DNA of 64,000 nucleotides from contig CAWUJT010000001.1 of NCBI GenBank assembly GCA_963922715.1, positions 16,002 to 80,001 of the forward strand. The letters run 5' to 3'. Within the stretch, counting starts at the first letter, position 1. Each line of letters begins with the position of its first letter. The notes beneath the pieces were generated by a model that ran no database searches, was not told the DNA's origin, and was given only the letters and a program-made list of their open reading frames with translations. This document shows positions 1 through 8,735 of the stretch, one piece after another. Source of the DNA: CAWUJT01 sp963922715. Lineage in GTDB: Bacteria; Pseudomonadota; Alphaproteobacteria; Rhodobacterales; Rhodobacteraceae. Made by a program: the position numbers and the translations under genes.

Positions 1-88
1 TACAATAGCTTAAATTTGGACCCACGGTTGCAATTGCAGGGCTCAGTTGTGATCTCAGCCAACGAAACCTCTTGAATCTAACACCATT

Positions 89-120
89 AAGGCGCATCTA
101 ATGCGCGCCCTTGTTTTTTT
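89..120 (+). terminator. Rho-independent terminator-like hairpin before infA
   Basis: A perfect GCGCA/TGCGC stem (92-96 with 102-106, loop TCTAA) is extended outward by AAGG/CCTT across a small bulge. Seven T residues follow at 114-120. This is the classical intrinsic terminator layout on the plus strand. It most likely ends a gene lying left of the window. It could instead be an attenuator in the infA leader, because only 37 bases separate the T-run from the infA start and no clear promoter is visible between them. Confidence 0.6.
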
Positions 121-157
121 GAGCCGGGGCGATTTTGACGTAAAAGAAGGAGACTCC

Positions 158-376
158 ATGGCCAAGGAAGAAATGCTCGAATTCCCCGGTGTCGTGAAAG
201 AACTCCTGCCAAATGCGACATTTCGGGTCGAGCTGGAAAACGGCCATGAGATTATCGCCCATACGGCAGGAAAAATGCGTAAGAACCGGATCCGCGTGTT
301 GGCTGGTGATAAAGTACAAGTTGAGATGACCCCTTATGATCTCACCAAAGGCCGGATCAATTACCGCTTCAAATGA
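158..376 (+). CDS. infA: translation initiation factor IF-1
   Basis: Encodes IF-1, which binds the A site of the 30S subunit during initiation together with IF-2 and IF-3. The product is 72 residues, exactly the usual bacterial length, and is a single S1-like OB fold. It begins [13 protein letters not shown] and ends with the conserved KGRINYRFK. The ATG at 158 is preceded by AAGAAGGAG, a strong ribosome binding site. An upstream in-frame ATG at 101 would add a non-conserved extension and is rejected. The 3' end overlaps the maf start by 41 bases, so the two are probably co-transcribed. Identification is secure. Confidence 0.97.
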   Translation: MAKEEMLEFPGVVKELLPNATFRVELENGHEIIAHTAGKMRKNRIRVLAGDKVQVEMTPYDLTKGRINYRFK

Positions 377-944
377 GCGCACACGGCTGATCTTAGGATC
401 CGGCTCCCCGCGCCGGTTGGCCTTGCTTGAACAGCTGGGTGTCGTGCCCGATGCGGTGCGTCCCCCCGATGTGGATGAGACGCCTCTGACAGGTGAAATC
501 CCTCGCCACTATTGCGAACGGATCACTGCGGCAAAATGTGCGGCGTCCCAGGTGCGGCAGGGGGAGGCTGTGCTTTGTGCCGATACAACTGTGGCTTTGG
601 GGCGCCGTATCCTCGGAAAGCCCACAGATGTGACAGAGGCCAAAGTGTTTTTACGCTTGTTGTCTGGGCGGCGGCATCGCGTCATCACGGTAATTGGCGT
701 GAAAACACTGACCGCGACGCGCTTTCGAACGGTCGAGACAGTGGTGAAAATGAAGCGTCTCAGCCAGAGTGAGATTGCCAGCTATCTGGCCACAGAAGAT
801 TGGCAGGGCAAAGCCGGCGGCTACGGCATTCAAGGCCCAGCAGGGGCTTTTATCCCTTGGATTTCGGGCTCTTACCCCGCTGTGATGGGATTGCCGCTGA
901 CCGAGACAGTAGGGCTTTTGCGCGATGCCGGGGTGATCGTATGA
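336..944 (+). CDS. maf: Maf-family nucleoside triphosphate pyrophosphatase
   Basis: Maf proteins hydrolyse dTTP, UTP or modified NTPs to the monophosphate and are thought to sanitise nucleotide pools or act in septum regulation. The conserved N-terminal phosphate-binding motif GSGSPRR is at about residues 22-28. The family's catalytic acidic segment ([10 protein letters not shown]) and the KP(T)D and [15 protein letters not shown] motifs follow. Length is 202 residues, near the usual 190-200. The only canonical start before the motif is the ATG at 336, inside infA; the next in-frame alternatives are ATT (360) and CTG (387), so the true start is uncertain. The stop overlaps the next gene by ATGA. 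Confidence 0.9.
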   Translation: MISPKAGSITASNERTRLILGSGSPRRLALLEQLGVVPDAVRPPDVDETPLTGEIPRHYCERITAAKCAASQVRQGEAVLCADTTVALGRRILGKPTDVTEAKVFLRLLSGRRHRVITVIGVKTLTATRFRTVETVVKMKRLSQSEIASYLATEDWQGKAGGYGIQGPAGAFIPWISGSYPAVMGLPLTETVGLLRDAGVIV

Positions 945-1969
945 GAGGGTGTGTGGTGGCTTTCGGAACTTGGCGCGACAGGCAGTCCGCGGCGCGCATG
1001 ATAGATGGCCACTTGGATGATTTATTGATTGATGTAGAGGACGCGCATCCCCGCCCTGGTGCGATTTACCGTGCCATCTGCGATCGCCCTGTCAAAGGGC
1101 AGGGTGGCATGTTCGTGCGGTTGTCGGACACACAAAAGGGGTTTTTGCGTCAAGCCAAGGGTTTGGCTGCCGGTCAATCCCTCTTTGTCCAAGTCACCGG
1201 GTATGCTGAAGCCACTAAGGCGATACCTGTCACAACGAAATTGGTGGTGAAAAGCCGATATGTGTTGACCACGCCAGGGGCGCCTGGGCTCAATATCGCC
1301 CGCTCCATCAAGAATACAGCAGCCCATGACCAGCTTTTAGAACTGGCCGATGCAACAATACCTGAGCGTGCTGATATAGGCATTATCATACGCACAGCGG
1401 CTTTGGAGGCGGACCCGCAAGCTGTGGTTGAGGATTTAGAGACCACTTGGGCCGTCACGCAGGCGGTTATGTCCGATGATGGGTCTGCGCCCGAGCTTCT
1501 ACTCGATGGGCCCGTTGCGCGCGAACGGGCTTGGATTGACTGGACCACACCGCTTCCCGATGAAATCACAGAGGCAGGCTTTGAGACTTTGGGTATCGCG
1601 GATGCTATTGCGGCAGAGAAAAACACCTGGATTGATCTTAGGCCCGGTCGTGCGTTCATTGAAACAACCCGCGCCTTTGTAGCGGTTGATGTGGACACAG
1701 GCGCGGACGCCTCTGTGGCTGCGGGCCTCAAAGCAAACCTGATGCTGGCCAAAGTCCTGCCCCGGACCCTTCGTGTGCGCGGTCTTGGCGGGCAGATTGT
1801 GATTGATCCCGCACCGATGCCGAAAAAGGATCGTCAGAGCTTTGAAACGGCGCTGAAGGCGGCGTTCCGCCGTGATTTGGTTGCCACGACAGCGGTTGGC
1901 TGGACACCGCTTGGCCACTATGAGCTCACCCGAAAACGGGAGCGCCGTCCGTTGGGAGACTATTTATGA
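941..1969 (+). CDS. RNase E/G-family ribonuclease, short form
   Basis: A 342-residue protein of the RNase E/G catalytic family, which cleaves single-stranded RNA endonucleolytically. The catalytic-core signature [10 protein letters not shown] is present with the first metal-binding Asp at D250, and the second appears at D289 ([10 protein letters not shown]). It is shorter than RNase G (about 490 aa). It ends shortly after the core and lacks the C-P-x-C Zn-link that tetramerises RNase E/G. The start at 941 overlaps the maf stop (ATGA) and the stop overlaps yacG (ATGA), so this is one translationally coupled string. A full RNase E is encoded separately at 21 kb, so this is a divergent paralogue whose substrate is unknown. 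Confidence 0.85.
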   Translation: MRGCVVAFGTWRDRQSAARMIDGHLDDLLIDVEDAHPRPGAIYRAICDRPVKGQGGMFVRLSDTQKGFLRQAKGLAAGQSLFVQVTGYAEATKAIPVTTKLVVKSRYVLTTPGAPGLNIARSIKNTAAHDQLLELADATIPERADIGIIIRTAALEADPQAVVEDLETTWAVTQAVMSDDGSAPELLLDGPVARERAWIDWTTPLPDEITEAGFETLGIADAIAAEKNTWIDLRPGRAFIETTRAFVAVDVDTGADASVAAGLKANLMLAKVLPRTLRVRGLGGQIVIDPAPMPKKDRQSFETALKAAFRRDLVATTAVGWTPLGHYELTRKRERRPLGDYL

Positions 1970-2127
1970 CATGTCCGCTGTGTAATAGGCCTTCGACAAA
2001 AGACTATCGCCCGTTTTGTTCCAAACGCTGTGCGAATATAAATGGCAGAAGAGAGTTGGTCAGCGGCTTTGACTCTTTGGCAGTTTATGCTAGTAGTTTG
2101 GTACGGGGGCTTGCAAGAGCCCCGTGA
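1966..2127 (+). CDS. yacG: YacG-like DNA gyrase inhibitor / zinc-binding protein, altered tail
   Basis: A 53-residue protein with the YacG zinc ribbon: MTCPLC near the start and YRPFCSKRC at residues 14-22, giving the C-x2-C...C-x3-C set. In E. coli YacG binds GyrB and inhibits gyrase. After the second Cys pair the family normally continues I-D-L-G-x-W; here it reads ANINGRRELVSGF, so the conserved stretch is lost or has a small deletion. The remaining residues look unlike the family. The last bases form a GC-rich hairpin and the chromate module begins at once. The zinc ribbon is clear, but function of the tail is doubtful and the gene may be truncated or decaying. Confidence 0.65.
   Translation: MTCPLCNRPSTKDYRPFCSKRCANINGRRELVSGFDSLAVYASSLVRGLARAP
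2103..2125 (+). repeat. GC-rich inverted repeat at the yacG / chromate junction
   Basis: ACGGGGGCT (2103-2111) pairs with AGCCCCGT (2118-2125) around the loop TGCAAG, with one bulged G. No T-run follows, so it does not look like a normal intrinsic terminator. It covers the last codons of yacG and lies 58 bases before the ChrB-type start. It may be leader structure for the chromate genes or a scar of the insertion. Confidence 0.5.
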
Positions 2128-2183
2128 GGCGCCAGCTCAATCTTGTATCCTTCTATTCCAATCCTTGCAAGGGAGGATGCTTC

Positions 2184-3002
2184 ATGGCGTCTTATAACGA
2201 AATCACAGTATCAACTTTATTGCGATTGGTGGGGACACCCATGTGTCCTAACCTGATCGATGTGCGCATCGACGAAGACTTTGATGCAGACCCGCATCTT
2301 ATTCCCGGTGCTTTTCGACATCCATTTACCGATGTGGCTGCTCTGGCTTCTAATTTTCGAGAACAAAGTGTCATTGTCTATTGCCAGAAGGGCTTGAAGA
2401 TAAGCCAAGGTGCGGCGGCAATTCTAAGAGCACAGGGTGTTCAGGCCGAAATTCTGCAAGGCGGTCAATTCGCATGGCGTGATGCTGGGCTGCCAATGGT
2501 TTTGGCTGAAAAGCTTCCTCCGCTCGATGAAAATGGACGCACTGTCTGGGTTACACGGCACCGCCCAAAAATTGACCGCATCGCCTGCCCATGGTTGATC
2601 CGGCGCTTTATTGACCCGCGTGCCAGATTCCTTTTCGTCTCTCCGGGACAGGTCATGCATGTTGCTGAACGGTTCGACGCAACCCCATTTGATATAGAAG
2701 ACGTGTATTGGAGCCATCGTGGAGATACATGTACATTTGATACAATGATCGAAGAATTTGGTATCGGGCACGAGGCACTTAAGCGATTGGCGGTGATTGT
2801 GCGCGGTGCTGACACCAACAAGCATGATTTGGCCCCGGAAGCGGCGGGGCTCTTGGCGGCATCTCTTGGATTGTCGCGTATGTTCCGGGACGACCTCGAA
2901 CAACTCGACGCCGGGATGTTGTTGTATGACAGCTTCTATAGATGGGCGCGTGATGCGACGGAGGAAGGTCATGATTGGCCCGCAACATCGGGTCGGGTTT
3001 AA
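2184..3002 (+). CDS. chrB: rhodanese-ChrB fusion, chromate resistance protein
   Basis: A 272-residue two-domain protein. Residues 1-105 form a rhodanese-like fold with the active-site loop starting at C67 (VIVYCQKGLK), a variant of C-x-x-G-x-R. Residues about 128-262 are the ChrB C-terminal domain (VTRHRPKIDRIACPWLIRRFIDP, with the later GADTNKHD segment; the two parts are separated here). ChrB proteins accompany ChrA and are linked to chromate sensing or resistance; the rhodanese part suggests handling of a sulfur or oxyanion species. The ATG at 2184 follows GGGAGG; an in-frame ATG at 2124 is upstream of that site and is rejected. Only 3 bases separate it from chrA, so they form one operon. 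Confidence 0.85.
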   Translation: MASYNEITVSTLLRLVGTPMCPNLIDVRIDEDFDADPHLIPGAFRHPFTDVAALASNFREQSVIVYCQKGLKISQGAAAILRAQGVQAEILQGGQFAWRDAGLPMVLAEKLPPLDENGRTVWVTRHRPKIDRIACPWLIRRFIDPRARFLFVSPGQVMHVAERFDATPFDIEDVYWSHRGDTCTFDTMIEEFGIGHEALKRLAVIVRGADTNKHDLAPEAAGLLAASLGLSRMFRDDLEQLDAGMLLYDSFYRWARDATEEGHDWPATSGRV

Positions 3003-3005
3003 AGC

Positions 3006-4301
3006 ATGTCCGACATAAGTATTGAAAAATCAAGCGCAGCTCCAAGCTTGGCAGAAGCAACCCGCGTCTGGTGGAAAATCGGGGTTTTGTCATTTGGTGG
3101 TCCAGCCGCACAAATCGCATTGATGCATAAGGAAGTTGTCGAAGAACATGGCTGGCTGTCGGAACAACAGTATCTGAACGCCCTCAGCTTCTGCATGTTG
3201 CTACCCGGACCAGAGGCAATGCAACTGGCCACCTATGTTGGATGGCGTCTGCACGGAATCTGGGGTGGATTGATAGCTGGCCTGCTATTTGTCTGCCCCG
3301 GGGCCGTCGTCATCATGGCGCTGGCGGCAATTTACAGTCTTCTTGGCGACGTGCCACTGGTCAGCGCATTCTTCTATGGGATCAAGGCGGCTGTCTTGGT
3401 CATTGTCCTAGAAGCACTGTTACGTATTTCGAAGAAGGCGCTTACACAAAACGCGCACTGGATCATCGCGGGAATGGCTTTTATTGGGATCTTCTTTTTG
3501 TCTATCCCTTATCCCATCATCGTCGCCCTGGCCGCATTTTGGGGGTGGTTCAATGGAGACGAAGATAAGACAAGAACAGTTGTTGCTGACACCGAACTGG
3601 TTCCAATAGGCCGCACATTCAGAACGATCCTGATATGGCTAGCCATTTGGGCGCTGCCATTCTTTGTTTTGTGGGTTTCAGATGCAAGCCAAATCCTTAT
3701 CGAAATCGGCATCTTCTTCTCTACCCTTGCAGTTGTAACTTTCGGTGGCGCATACGCCGTTCTCGCCTACATGGCACAGGACGTGGTGATGCAATTCGGC
3801 TGGCTGTCAGCAGGCGAGATGGTTGATGCTTTGGGCCTGGCCGAGACAACACCCGGCCCGCTTATCCTTGTTACGCAATTTGTTGGTTTTGTAGCGGGGT
3901 TCAAAGAAGGTGGGATGCTCTTGGCATTGGGTGCCGCTTTTGTGGCGCTCTGGGTAACCTTTGCCCCCTGTTTCTTGTGGATATTTTCAGGGGCTCATTA
4001 CATTGAATGGATATCGAACCAACCCAGATTGCGCGGCGCACTCAAAGCGATCACCGCTGCGGTGGTAGGTGTCATCCTGAATCTGTCTATCTGGTTCAGC
4101 CTCCACGTGCTGTTCGCTGATGTCCAGAAAGAGCAATGGGGTTTGCTCACCCTCTGGCTGCCGGTGTTCTCCTCAATTGAATGGCTGGCACTGGGTCTGT
4201 TTATCTTGAACAGTATTTTGGTGTTTCGATTTCACTGGGACATCTTAAAAATACTGCTTCTTTCTGCGCTGATTGGCAGCGGAATACATCTTCTTCTTTA
4301 A
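3006..4301 (+). CDS. chrA: chromate transporter ChrA, long two-domain form
   Basis: A 431-residue inner-membrane protein of the CHR family, which exports chromate and may handle related oxyanions such as sulfate. It carries two homologous CHR halves: the first with KIGVLSFGGPAAQIALMH and MLLPGPEAMQLATY (residues about 20-75), the second with VTFGGAYAVLAYMAQDVV and AETTPGPLILVTQFVGF (about 240-300). About ten hydrophobic segments are visible. Two-domain length (400-430) is typical. It immediately follows the ChrB-type gene. Nothing downstream belongs to the operon: the next gene is convergent. The pair is absent from the usual infA-yacG context as judged from the gene functions, so lateral acquisition is plausible. 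Confidence 0.92.
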   Translation: MSDISIEKSSAAPSLAEATRVWWKIGVLSFGGPAAQIALMHKEVVEEHGWLSEQQYLNALSFCMLLPGPEAMQLATYVGWRLHGIWGGLIAGLLFVCPGAVVIMALAAIYSLLGDVPLVSAFFYGIKAAVLVIVLEALLRISKKALTQNAHWIIAGMAFIGIFFLSIPYPIIVALAAFWGWFNGDEDKTRTVVADTELVPIGRTFRTILIWLAIWALPFFVLWVSDASQILIEIGIFFSTLAVVTFGGAYAVLAYMAQDVVMQFGWLSAGEMVDALGLAETTPGPLILVTQFVGFVAGFKEGGMLLALGAAFVALWVTFAPCFLWIFSGAHYIEWISNQPRLRGALKAITAAVVGVILNLSIWFSLHVLFADVQKEQWGLLTLWLPVFSSIEWLALGLFILNSILVFRFHWDILKILLLSALIGSGIHLLL

Positions 4302-4417
4302 AAACCAGGCTCCGAACAAACCCCTTACCGCCCTATTCTGCACCCAACTGGATTCGACCCCATGTTGGAGAGCATGAAGAGCAAGATGAGACCATGGTGC
4401 CGGAAAAGGCACCCAAT

Positions 4418-6694
4418 CTATCCATAATGCGCAACAGGGGTTCCGGCCAGAGCTGAGATATTCAAAAGCCCACGTGCTGTGATCGAGGGGGTGACGATGT
4501 GAGCTTTGTTGCCCATACCCATCAAAATCGGCCCGACTTCCAATCCACCACCGCGCATTTTCAGCATGTTTCGTGCGGCACTTGCGGTATCTGTCGAGGC
4601 AAAGATCAACACATTCGCCGGGCCTTCGAGGCGGGAGAAAGGCAGCAAGCGACTGCGCAATTCTGCGTCAAGGGCAGCATCCAAATTCATTTCGCCTTCA
4701 TAGGCAAAATCGACCTCACGCAGATCAAGCGCCTCTAGGGCTGCACGCATCAAGCGCCCTGATGCCGTGTCAAGATTGCCAAATTGCGAGCCTGAACACA
4801 GCGCGATTTTAGGCTCAATCCCAAAACGGCGTACATGCCGGGCGGCACCGATCACAATCTCGACGATTTGATCCACGGTGGGTTCCGCATGCACTTGGGT
4901 ATCGGCAATAAACAATGGACCATCTTCATGGATCATTAGGCTTAAAGCACCCACCGGATGGAGACCATCGCGGGCCAACAATTGCCTGACATACCCCAGA
5001 TGCCAAAGAAATTGCCCAAATGTGCCACAGATCAAACTGTCCGCTTCGCCGCGATGCACCATAACGGCAGCGATGGCCGTGGTGTTGGTGCGCATGATGG
5101 CACGGGCAAGATCAGGGGTGACGCCGCGCCGCGCCATCAGGCCGTGGTAGGTTTCCCAATATGCGCGATATCGTGCATCGTGTTCTGGGTTCACAATTTC
5201 CACTGTTTCTCCGAGCTTTAATTTCAAACCAGCGCGTTTGGCACGGGTTTCTATAACCTCGGGCCGTCCGATAAGGATCGGTACATCGGTGGTATCTTCC
5301 ATCATCGCTTGGGCAGCCCGAAGCACGCGCTCGTCCTCGCCTTCGGCATAAACGATCTTGCGCTTGGTTTGGGCGGCGGCAGCGAACACAGGGCGCATCA
5401 AAAAAGCAGAGCGAAACACAGAACTATCGAGCTTGTCTTTGTACGCGTTGATCTCAAGCTCTCTTGTGGCCACACCGCTTTCGATGGCCGCCCGCGCCAC
5501 GGCAGAGCCTACAACACCCATAAGTCGGGGATCGAATGGCTTGGGAATTAGGTAATCGGGACCGAAAGACAGCTGTTCCCCCTTATAAGCCGCGGCCGCC
5601 TCGGCAGAGGTTGTTTCGCGCGCCAGTGCCGCGATCCCTTCGACACAGGCCACTTTCATGGCATCATTGATCTCAGTCGCGCCAACATCTAAAGCGCCAC
5701 GGAAAATGAAAGGAAAACACAACACGTTATTGACTTGGTTGGGATAATCGCTGCGCCCCGTGGCCATCAGAGCATCGGGTGCCACAGCGCGGACCTCTTC
5801 TGGCCAGATTTCGGGGGTCGGGTTAGCCAGGGCAAAAACGATAGGCCTTGCGGCCATTTGCGCCACCATGTCAGGTTTCAGAACGTTCGGCCCAGACAGG
5901 CCGAGGAACAAATCCGCCCCACGGATCACATCGCCGAGGCTGGCCGGGGCGTCACCTTGTGCAAAGGCGGCTTTCTGTGGGCTCATGTCAACTTCCCGTC
6001 CTTTATAGACAAGGCCCTCTCTATCGCACAGCCAAATATTCTCGCGCTTCACCCCAAGGCTAACCAGCATATTTAGGCAAGCAATACCCGCCGCGCCCCC
6101 GCCGGTCGAGACGACCTTAATCGCGTCGAAGGTTTTCTCTGCCACCATCAAGGCATTCAAGGCCGCCGCGCCCACAACGATCGCCGTGCCGTGTTGATCA
6201 TCGTGGAACACAGGAATAGACATGTTCTTTCGGCAAATCTCTTCGACGATGAAACACTCGGGCGCTTTGATGTCTTCCAGGTTGACCGCGCCAAATGTTG
6301 GCTCGAGCGCGCACACAATCTCGGCCAGGCGTTCAGGATCGGGTTCATTGACTTCGATATCAAAGCAATCGATATTGGCGAATTTCTTGAACAACACCGC
6401 TTTGCCTTCCATAACTGGTTTTGAGGCCAAAGCCCCGATATTGCCCAACCCTAACACGGCTGAGCCATTGGAAATCACCGCAACAAGATTGCCCCGTGCG
6501 GTGTATTTGGCCGCATTTGCAGGCTCTGCCACAATTTCCGCGCAGGCTTCTGCCACACCAGGCGAATACGCGCGCGCCAGATCTCTGCCGTTGGCCAGCG
6601 GTTTGGTGGCTCTGATTTCAAGCTTTCCCGGTTTGCCGCTGGCGTGATAGTCTAATGCCGCTTGGCGTAAGCTTTCCCGATCTTCGGTATCCAT
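4418..6694 (-). CDS. maeB: NADP-dependent malic enzyme with phosphotransacetylase-like domain
   Basis: A 758-residue MaeB-type enzyme that decarboxylates malate to pyruvate with reduction of NADP+. Residues 1 to about 430 hold the malic N-terminal and NAD-binding domains ([39 protein letters not shown]). Residues about 430-758 are a phosphate acetyl/butyryl-transferase-like domain that in relatives is regulatory, sensing acetyl-CoA, rather than catalytic. The ATG at 6694 has GGGAGG eight bases upstream; a TTG at 6709 is further up but coincides with that site. The family length of about 755 matches. It lies alone, followed on the same strand by nothing and convergent with chrA. Confidence 0.95.
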   Translation of the reverse strand: MDTEDRESLRQAALDYHASGKPGKLEIRATKPLANGRDLARAYSPGVAEACAEIVAEPANAAKYTARGNLVAVISNGSAVLGLGNIGALASKPVMEGKAVLFKKFANIDCFDIEVNEPDPERLAEIVCALEPTFGAVNLEDIKAPECFIVEEICRKNMSIPVFHDDQHGTAIVVGAAALNALMVAEKTFDAIKVVSTGGGAAGIACLNMLVSLGVKRENIWLCDREGLVYKGREVDMSPQKAAFAQGDAPASLGDVIRGADLFLGLSGPNVLKPDMVAQMAARPIVFALANPTPEIWPEEVRAVAPDALMATGRSDYPNQVNNVLCFPFIFRGALDVGATEINDAMKVACVEGIAALARETTSAEAAAAYKGEQLSFGPDYLIPKPFDPRLMGVVGSAVARAAIESGVATRELEINAYKDKLDSSVFRSAFLMRPVFAAAAQTKRKIVYAEGEDERVLRAAQAMMEDTTDVPILIGRPEVIETRAKRAGLKLKLGETVEIVNPEHDARYRAYWETYHGLMARRGVTPDLARAIMRTNTTAIAAVMVHRGEADSLICGTFGQFLWHLGYVRQLLARDGLHPVGALSLMIHEDGPLFIADTQVHAEPTVDQIVEIVIGAARHVRRFGIEPKIALCSGSQFGNLDTASGRLMRAALEALDLREVDFAYEGEMNLDAALDAELRSRLLPFSRLEGPANVLIFASTDTASAARNMLKMRGGGLEVGPILMGMGNKAHIVTPSITARGLLNISALAGTPVAHYG

Positions 6695-6793
6695 TGCATA
6701 GCCTCCCAACCCGTCAATGTCCCATTCTTATCAACTGTAAGATACTTGCCTACACGAAGCCAGCACGATCCCTTGCACCAGGGCGTCCTAAGA

Positions 6794-7390
6794 TCACCCT
6801 TTTGCCGCCTCCCAATATGTGAAATCACGCGAGTGGCTTGCCCGGACTTGATCGTGCAGTTCTTGTGAGAGATGGGTTGGTCCTTCGGGGGACACATTTT
6901 CCTTAGAGAGTATAATTTTTTGCGCAAGTTGTTCTTCGAGAAAAGAGATCACTGTTGACATATTTTCATAGCGGAAGAGGTGATCAACGCCCAGTTCCCC
7001 TGATTTGGTTGTCAAAAACCGCCCTTGGCTGCCTAAAGCTGCATAAGCTGGCGGCGTCTGCCTGAGCCATTCCCGCACAAAATCTTCGAAAGTAACCTCG
7101 GGCGGAATGGCCTTTTCCCGACCTGAGATTTCTGGACGGCTCCGATACCGATACCATGACCCGAGCCAATCCACCGGCTCGCGTATAAGGGCAACACGCT
7201 TGAAGTGCCGTTGCCCACGCTCAATAAATCGCATCACCTCGCGCTCATATTTTTGCACGTTGCAATGCTTTAGTCCGGGGGGATTTACAATCGCCACGTC
7301 AGCATAGGGTGCAAGGGCTGCCTCAAGCGCGGTGGTTCCCGTTTTGGGGACGGCAAACAAAATAAGTTTTGCTTTCCAAAAGACCAACAT
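6794..7390 (-). CDS. sulfotransferase-family protein
   Basis: A 198-residue protein resembling P-loop sulfotransferases that use PAPS. It has the 5'-phosphosulfate loop FAVPKTGTTALE at about residues 12-23 and the 3'-phosphate-binding type segment ALIREPVDWLGSWYRYR at about 65-81. The length is short for the family (250-300), but both nucleotide-binding signatures are intact. The ATG at 7390 is preferred; a TTG six codons up is the alternative. It is transcribed away from recA and lies 99 bases upstream of maeB on the same strand. Its acceptor could be a polysaccharide or a small molecule; nothing nearby decides this. Confidence 0.75.
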   Translation of the reverse strand: MLVFWKAKLILFAVPKTGTTALEAALAPYADVAIVNPPGLKHCNVQKYEREVMRFIERGQRHFKRVALIREPVDWLGSWYRYRSRPEISGREKAIPPEVTFEDFVREWLRQTPPAYAALGSQGRFLTTKSGELGVDHLFRYENMSTVISFLEEQLAQKIILSKENVSPEGPTHLSQELHDQVRASHSRDFTYWEAAKG

Positions 7391-7503
7391 GCAAAAAGAC
7401 TTTCCCAATCACTTTTTTCTAACGTCTCATTAACTTGAGTCTTTCATCAGTGGAATAGGAACAATTTCTCTTGAAATGTTCTCATTTTGGCCTCATAAGA
7501 TAA

Positions 7504-7518
7504 GAACATGAGGTGAAC
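7504..7518 (+). promoter_or_regulatory. LexA (SOS) box, direct-repeat alphaproteobacterial type
   Basis: GAAC at 7504-7507 and GAAC at 7515-7518 are separated by exactly seven bases (ATGAGGT). Read on the other strand this is GTTC-N7-GTTC, the known LexA operator of Rhodobacter and other alphaproteobacteria. It lies 49 bases upstream of the recA ATG, where a LexA repressor would block transcription until DNA damage. Confidence 0.85.
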
Positions 7519-7567
7519 ATCAACAAGCGTTGCTATTTTGTGGCACGCATGAAATGAAGGGCAGAAA

Positions 7568-8638
7568 ATGGCACTGGCAGATATTTTAGATATGACATCA
7601 AAACGCAGCAGCGACAAACAAAAGGCACTCGACTCTGCTTTGGCTCAGATCGAACGCCAATTCGGCAAAGGCTCCATCATGAAACTCGGGGCCGATAGCC
7701 CTATGGCGGAGATTGAGGCGACCTCGACCGGCTCACTGGGGCTTGACATCGCGCTGGGCATTGGCGGATTGCCAAAAGGGCGCATTATCGAGATTTATGG
7801 CCCTGAAAGCTCCGGCAAAACGACGTTGACCCTACACTGCATCGCGGAAGAGCAGAAGAAGGGTGGCATTTGCGCGTTTGTGGATGCTGAACATGCGCTC
7901 GATCCGCAATATGCCCGCAAGCTGGGCGTCGATCTGGATGAGCTCCTGATTTCTCAGCCCGATACAGGGGAACAAGCGCTTGAGATCACCGATACGTTGG
8001 TGCGTTCCGGGGCGGTCAATATGGTTGTGGTTGATTCGGTGGCTGCCCTCACGCCCAAGTCGGAACTCGAAGGCGATATGGGCGATAGCTCTGTCGGTGT
8101 TCATGCCCGCTTGATGAGCCAAGCGATGCGCAAACTCACAGGCTCAATCGCGCGGTCGAATTGCATGGTGATTTTTATCAACCAAATCCGCATGAAAATT
8201 GGCGTTATGTTCGGCTCTCCTGAAACCACAACCGGGGGCAATGCACTGAAATTCTATAGCTCCGTCCGTTTGGACATACGCCGCATCGGGTCGATCAAGG
8301 ATAAGGATGAGGTTGTTGGCAACTCCACGCGGGTGAAAGTCGTCAAAAACAAAGTGGCTCCGCCGTTCAAACAAGTGGAATTCGACATCATGTATGGGGA
8401 AGGTATTTCCAAGATGGGTGAGCTTCTTGATCTGGGTGTTAAGGCCGGTGTGGTTGAAAAATCCGGCTCTTGGTTCTCATATGGGGATGAACGTATCGGT
8501 CAGGGGCGGGAAAACGCCAAAAACTTCCTGCGGGAAAACGGTGCGGTTGCGCTCGAAATTGAAGACAAAATCCGCGCCGCCCATGGTCTTGATTTCCATA
8601 TGACGGAGACTGATAAGGCCGAAATTCTCAATGAATAG
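7568..8638 (+). CDS. recA: recombinase RecA
   Basis: RecA forms filaments on single-stranded DNA, drives homologous recombination and triggers LexA self-cleavage. The 356-residue product carries the Walker A motif GPESSGKTT at residues 78-86, the [15 protein letters not shown] segment, [17 protein letters not shown] (Walker B) and the loop region [19 protein letters not shown]. The start at 7568 has GAAGGG a few bases upstream. The direct-repeat SOS box 49 bases before the gene indicates LexA control. alaS follows after 97 bases, a common neighbour of recA in bacteria. Identification is certain. Confidence 0.99.
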   Translation: MALADILDMTSKRSSDKQKALDSALAQIERQFGKGSIMKLGADSPMAEIEATSTGSLGLDIALGIGGLPKGRIIEIYGPESSGKTTLTLHCIAEEQKKGGICAFVDAEHALDPQYARKLGVDLDELLISQPDTGEQALEITDTLVRSGAVNMVVVDSVAALTPKSELEGDMGDSSVGVHARLMSQAMRKLTGSIARSNCMVIFINQIRMKIGVMFGSPETTTGGNALKFYSSVRLDIRRIGSIKDKDEVVGNSTRVKVVKNKVAPPFKQVEFDIMYGEGISKMGELLDLGVKAGVVEKSGSWFSYGDERIGQGRENAKNFLRENGAVALEIEDKIRAAHGLDFHMTETDKAEILNE

Positions 8639-8735
8639 ATGAATGTTCAAGCGCGTTGTGCATAGCCATGGACAGCGCGCCCTCATAAAGCTACATCCTC
8701 TTGCGGAACAAAACCTGGCAAGAGCGATATCAATC

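Noticed and set aside
800..941. N-terminal extension of the RNase E/G-like protein
   Set aside because: The in-frame ATG at 800 lies deep inside maf. The ATG at 941 overlaps maf by four bases, as is usual for coupled genes.
2103..2125. Intrinsic terminator after yacG
   Set aside because: The hairpin is strong but no T-run follows, and it overlaps the yacG stop, so it does not fit an intrinsic terminator.
4181..4456. Extra gene after chrA
   Set aside because: The open frame overlaps the chrA end and the convergent maeB end, has no binding site and no recognisable motif.
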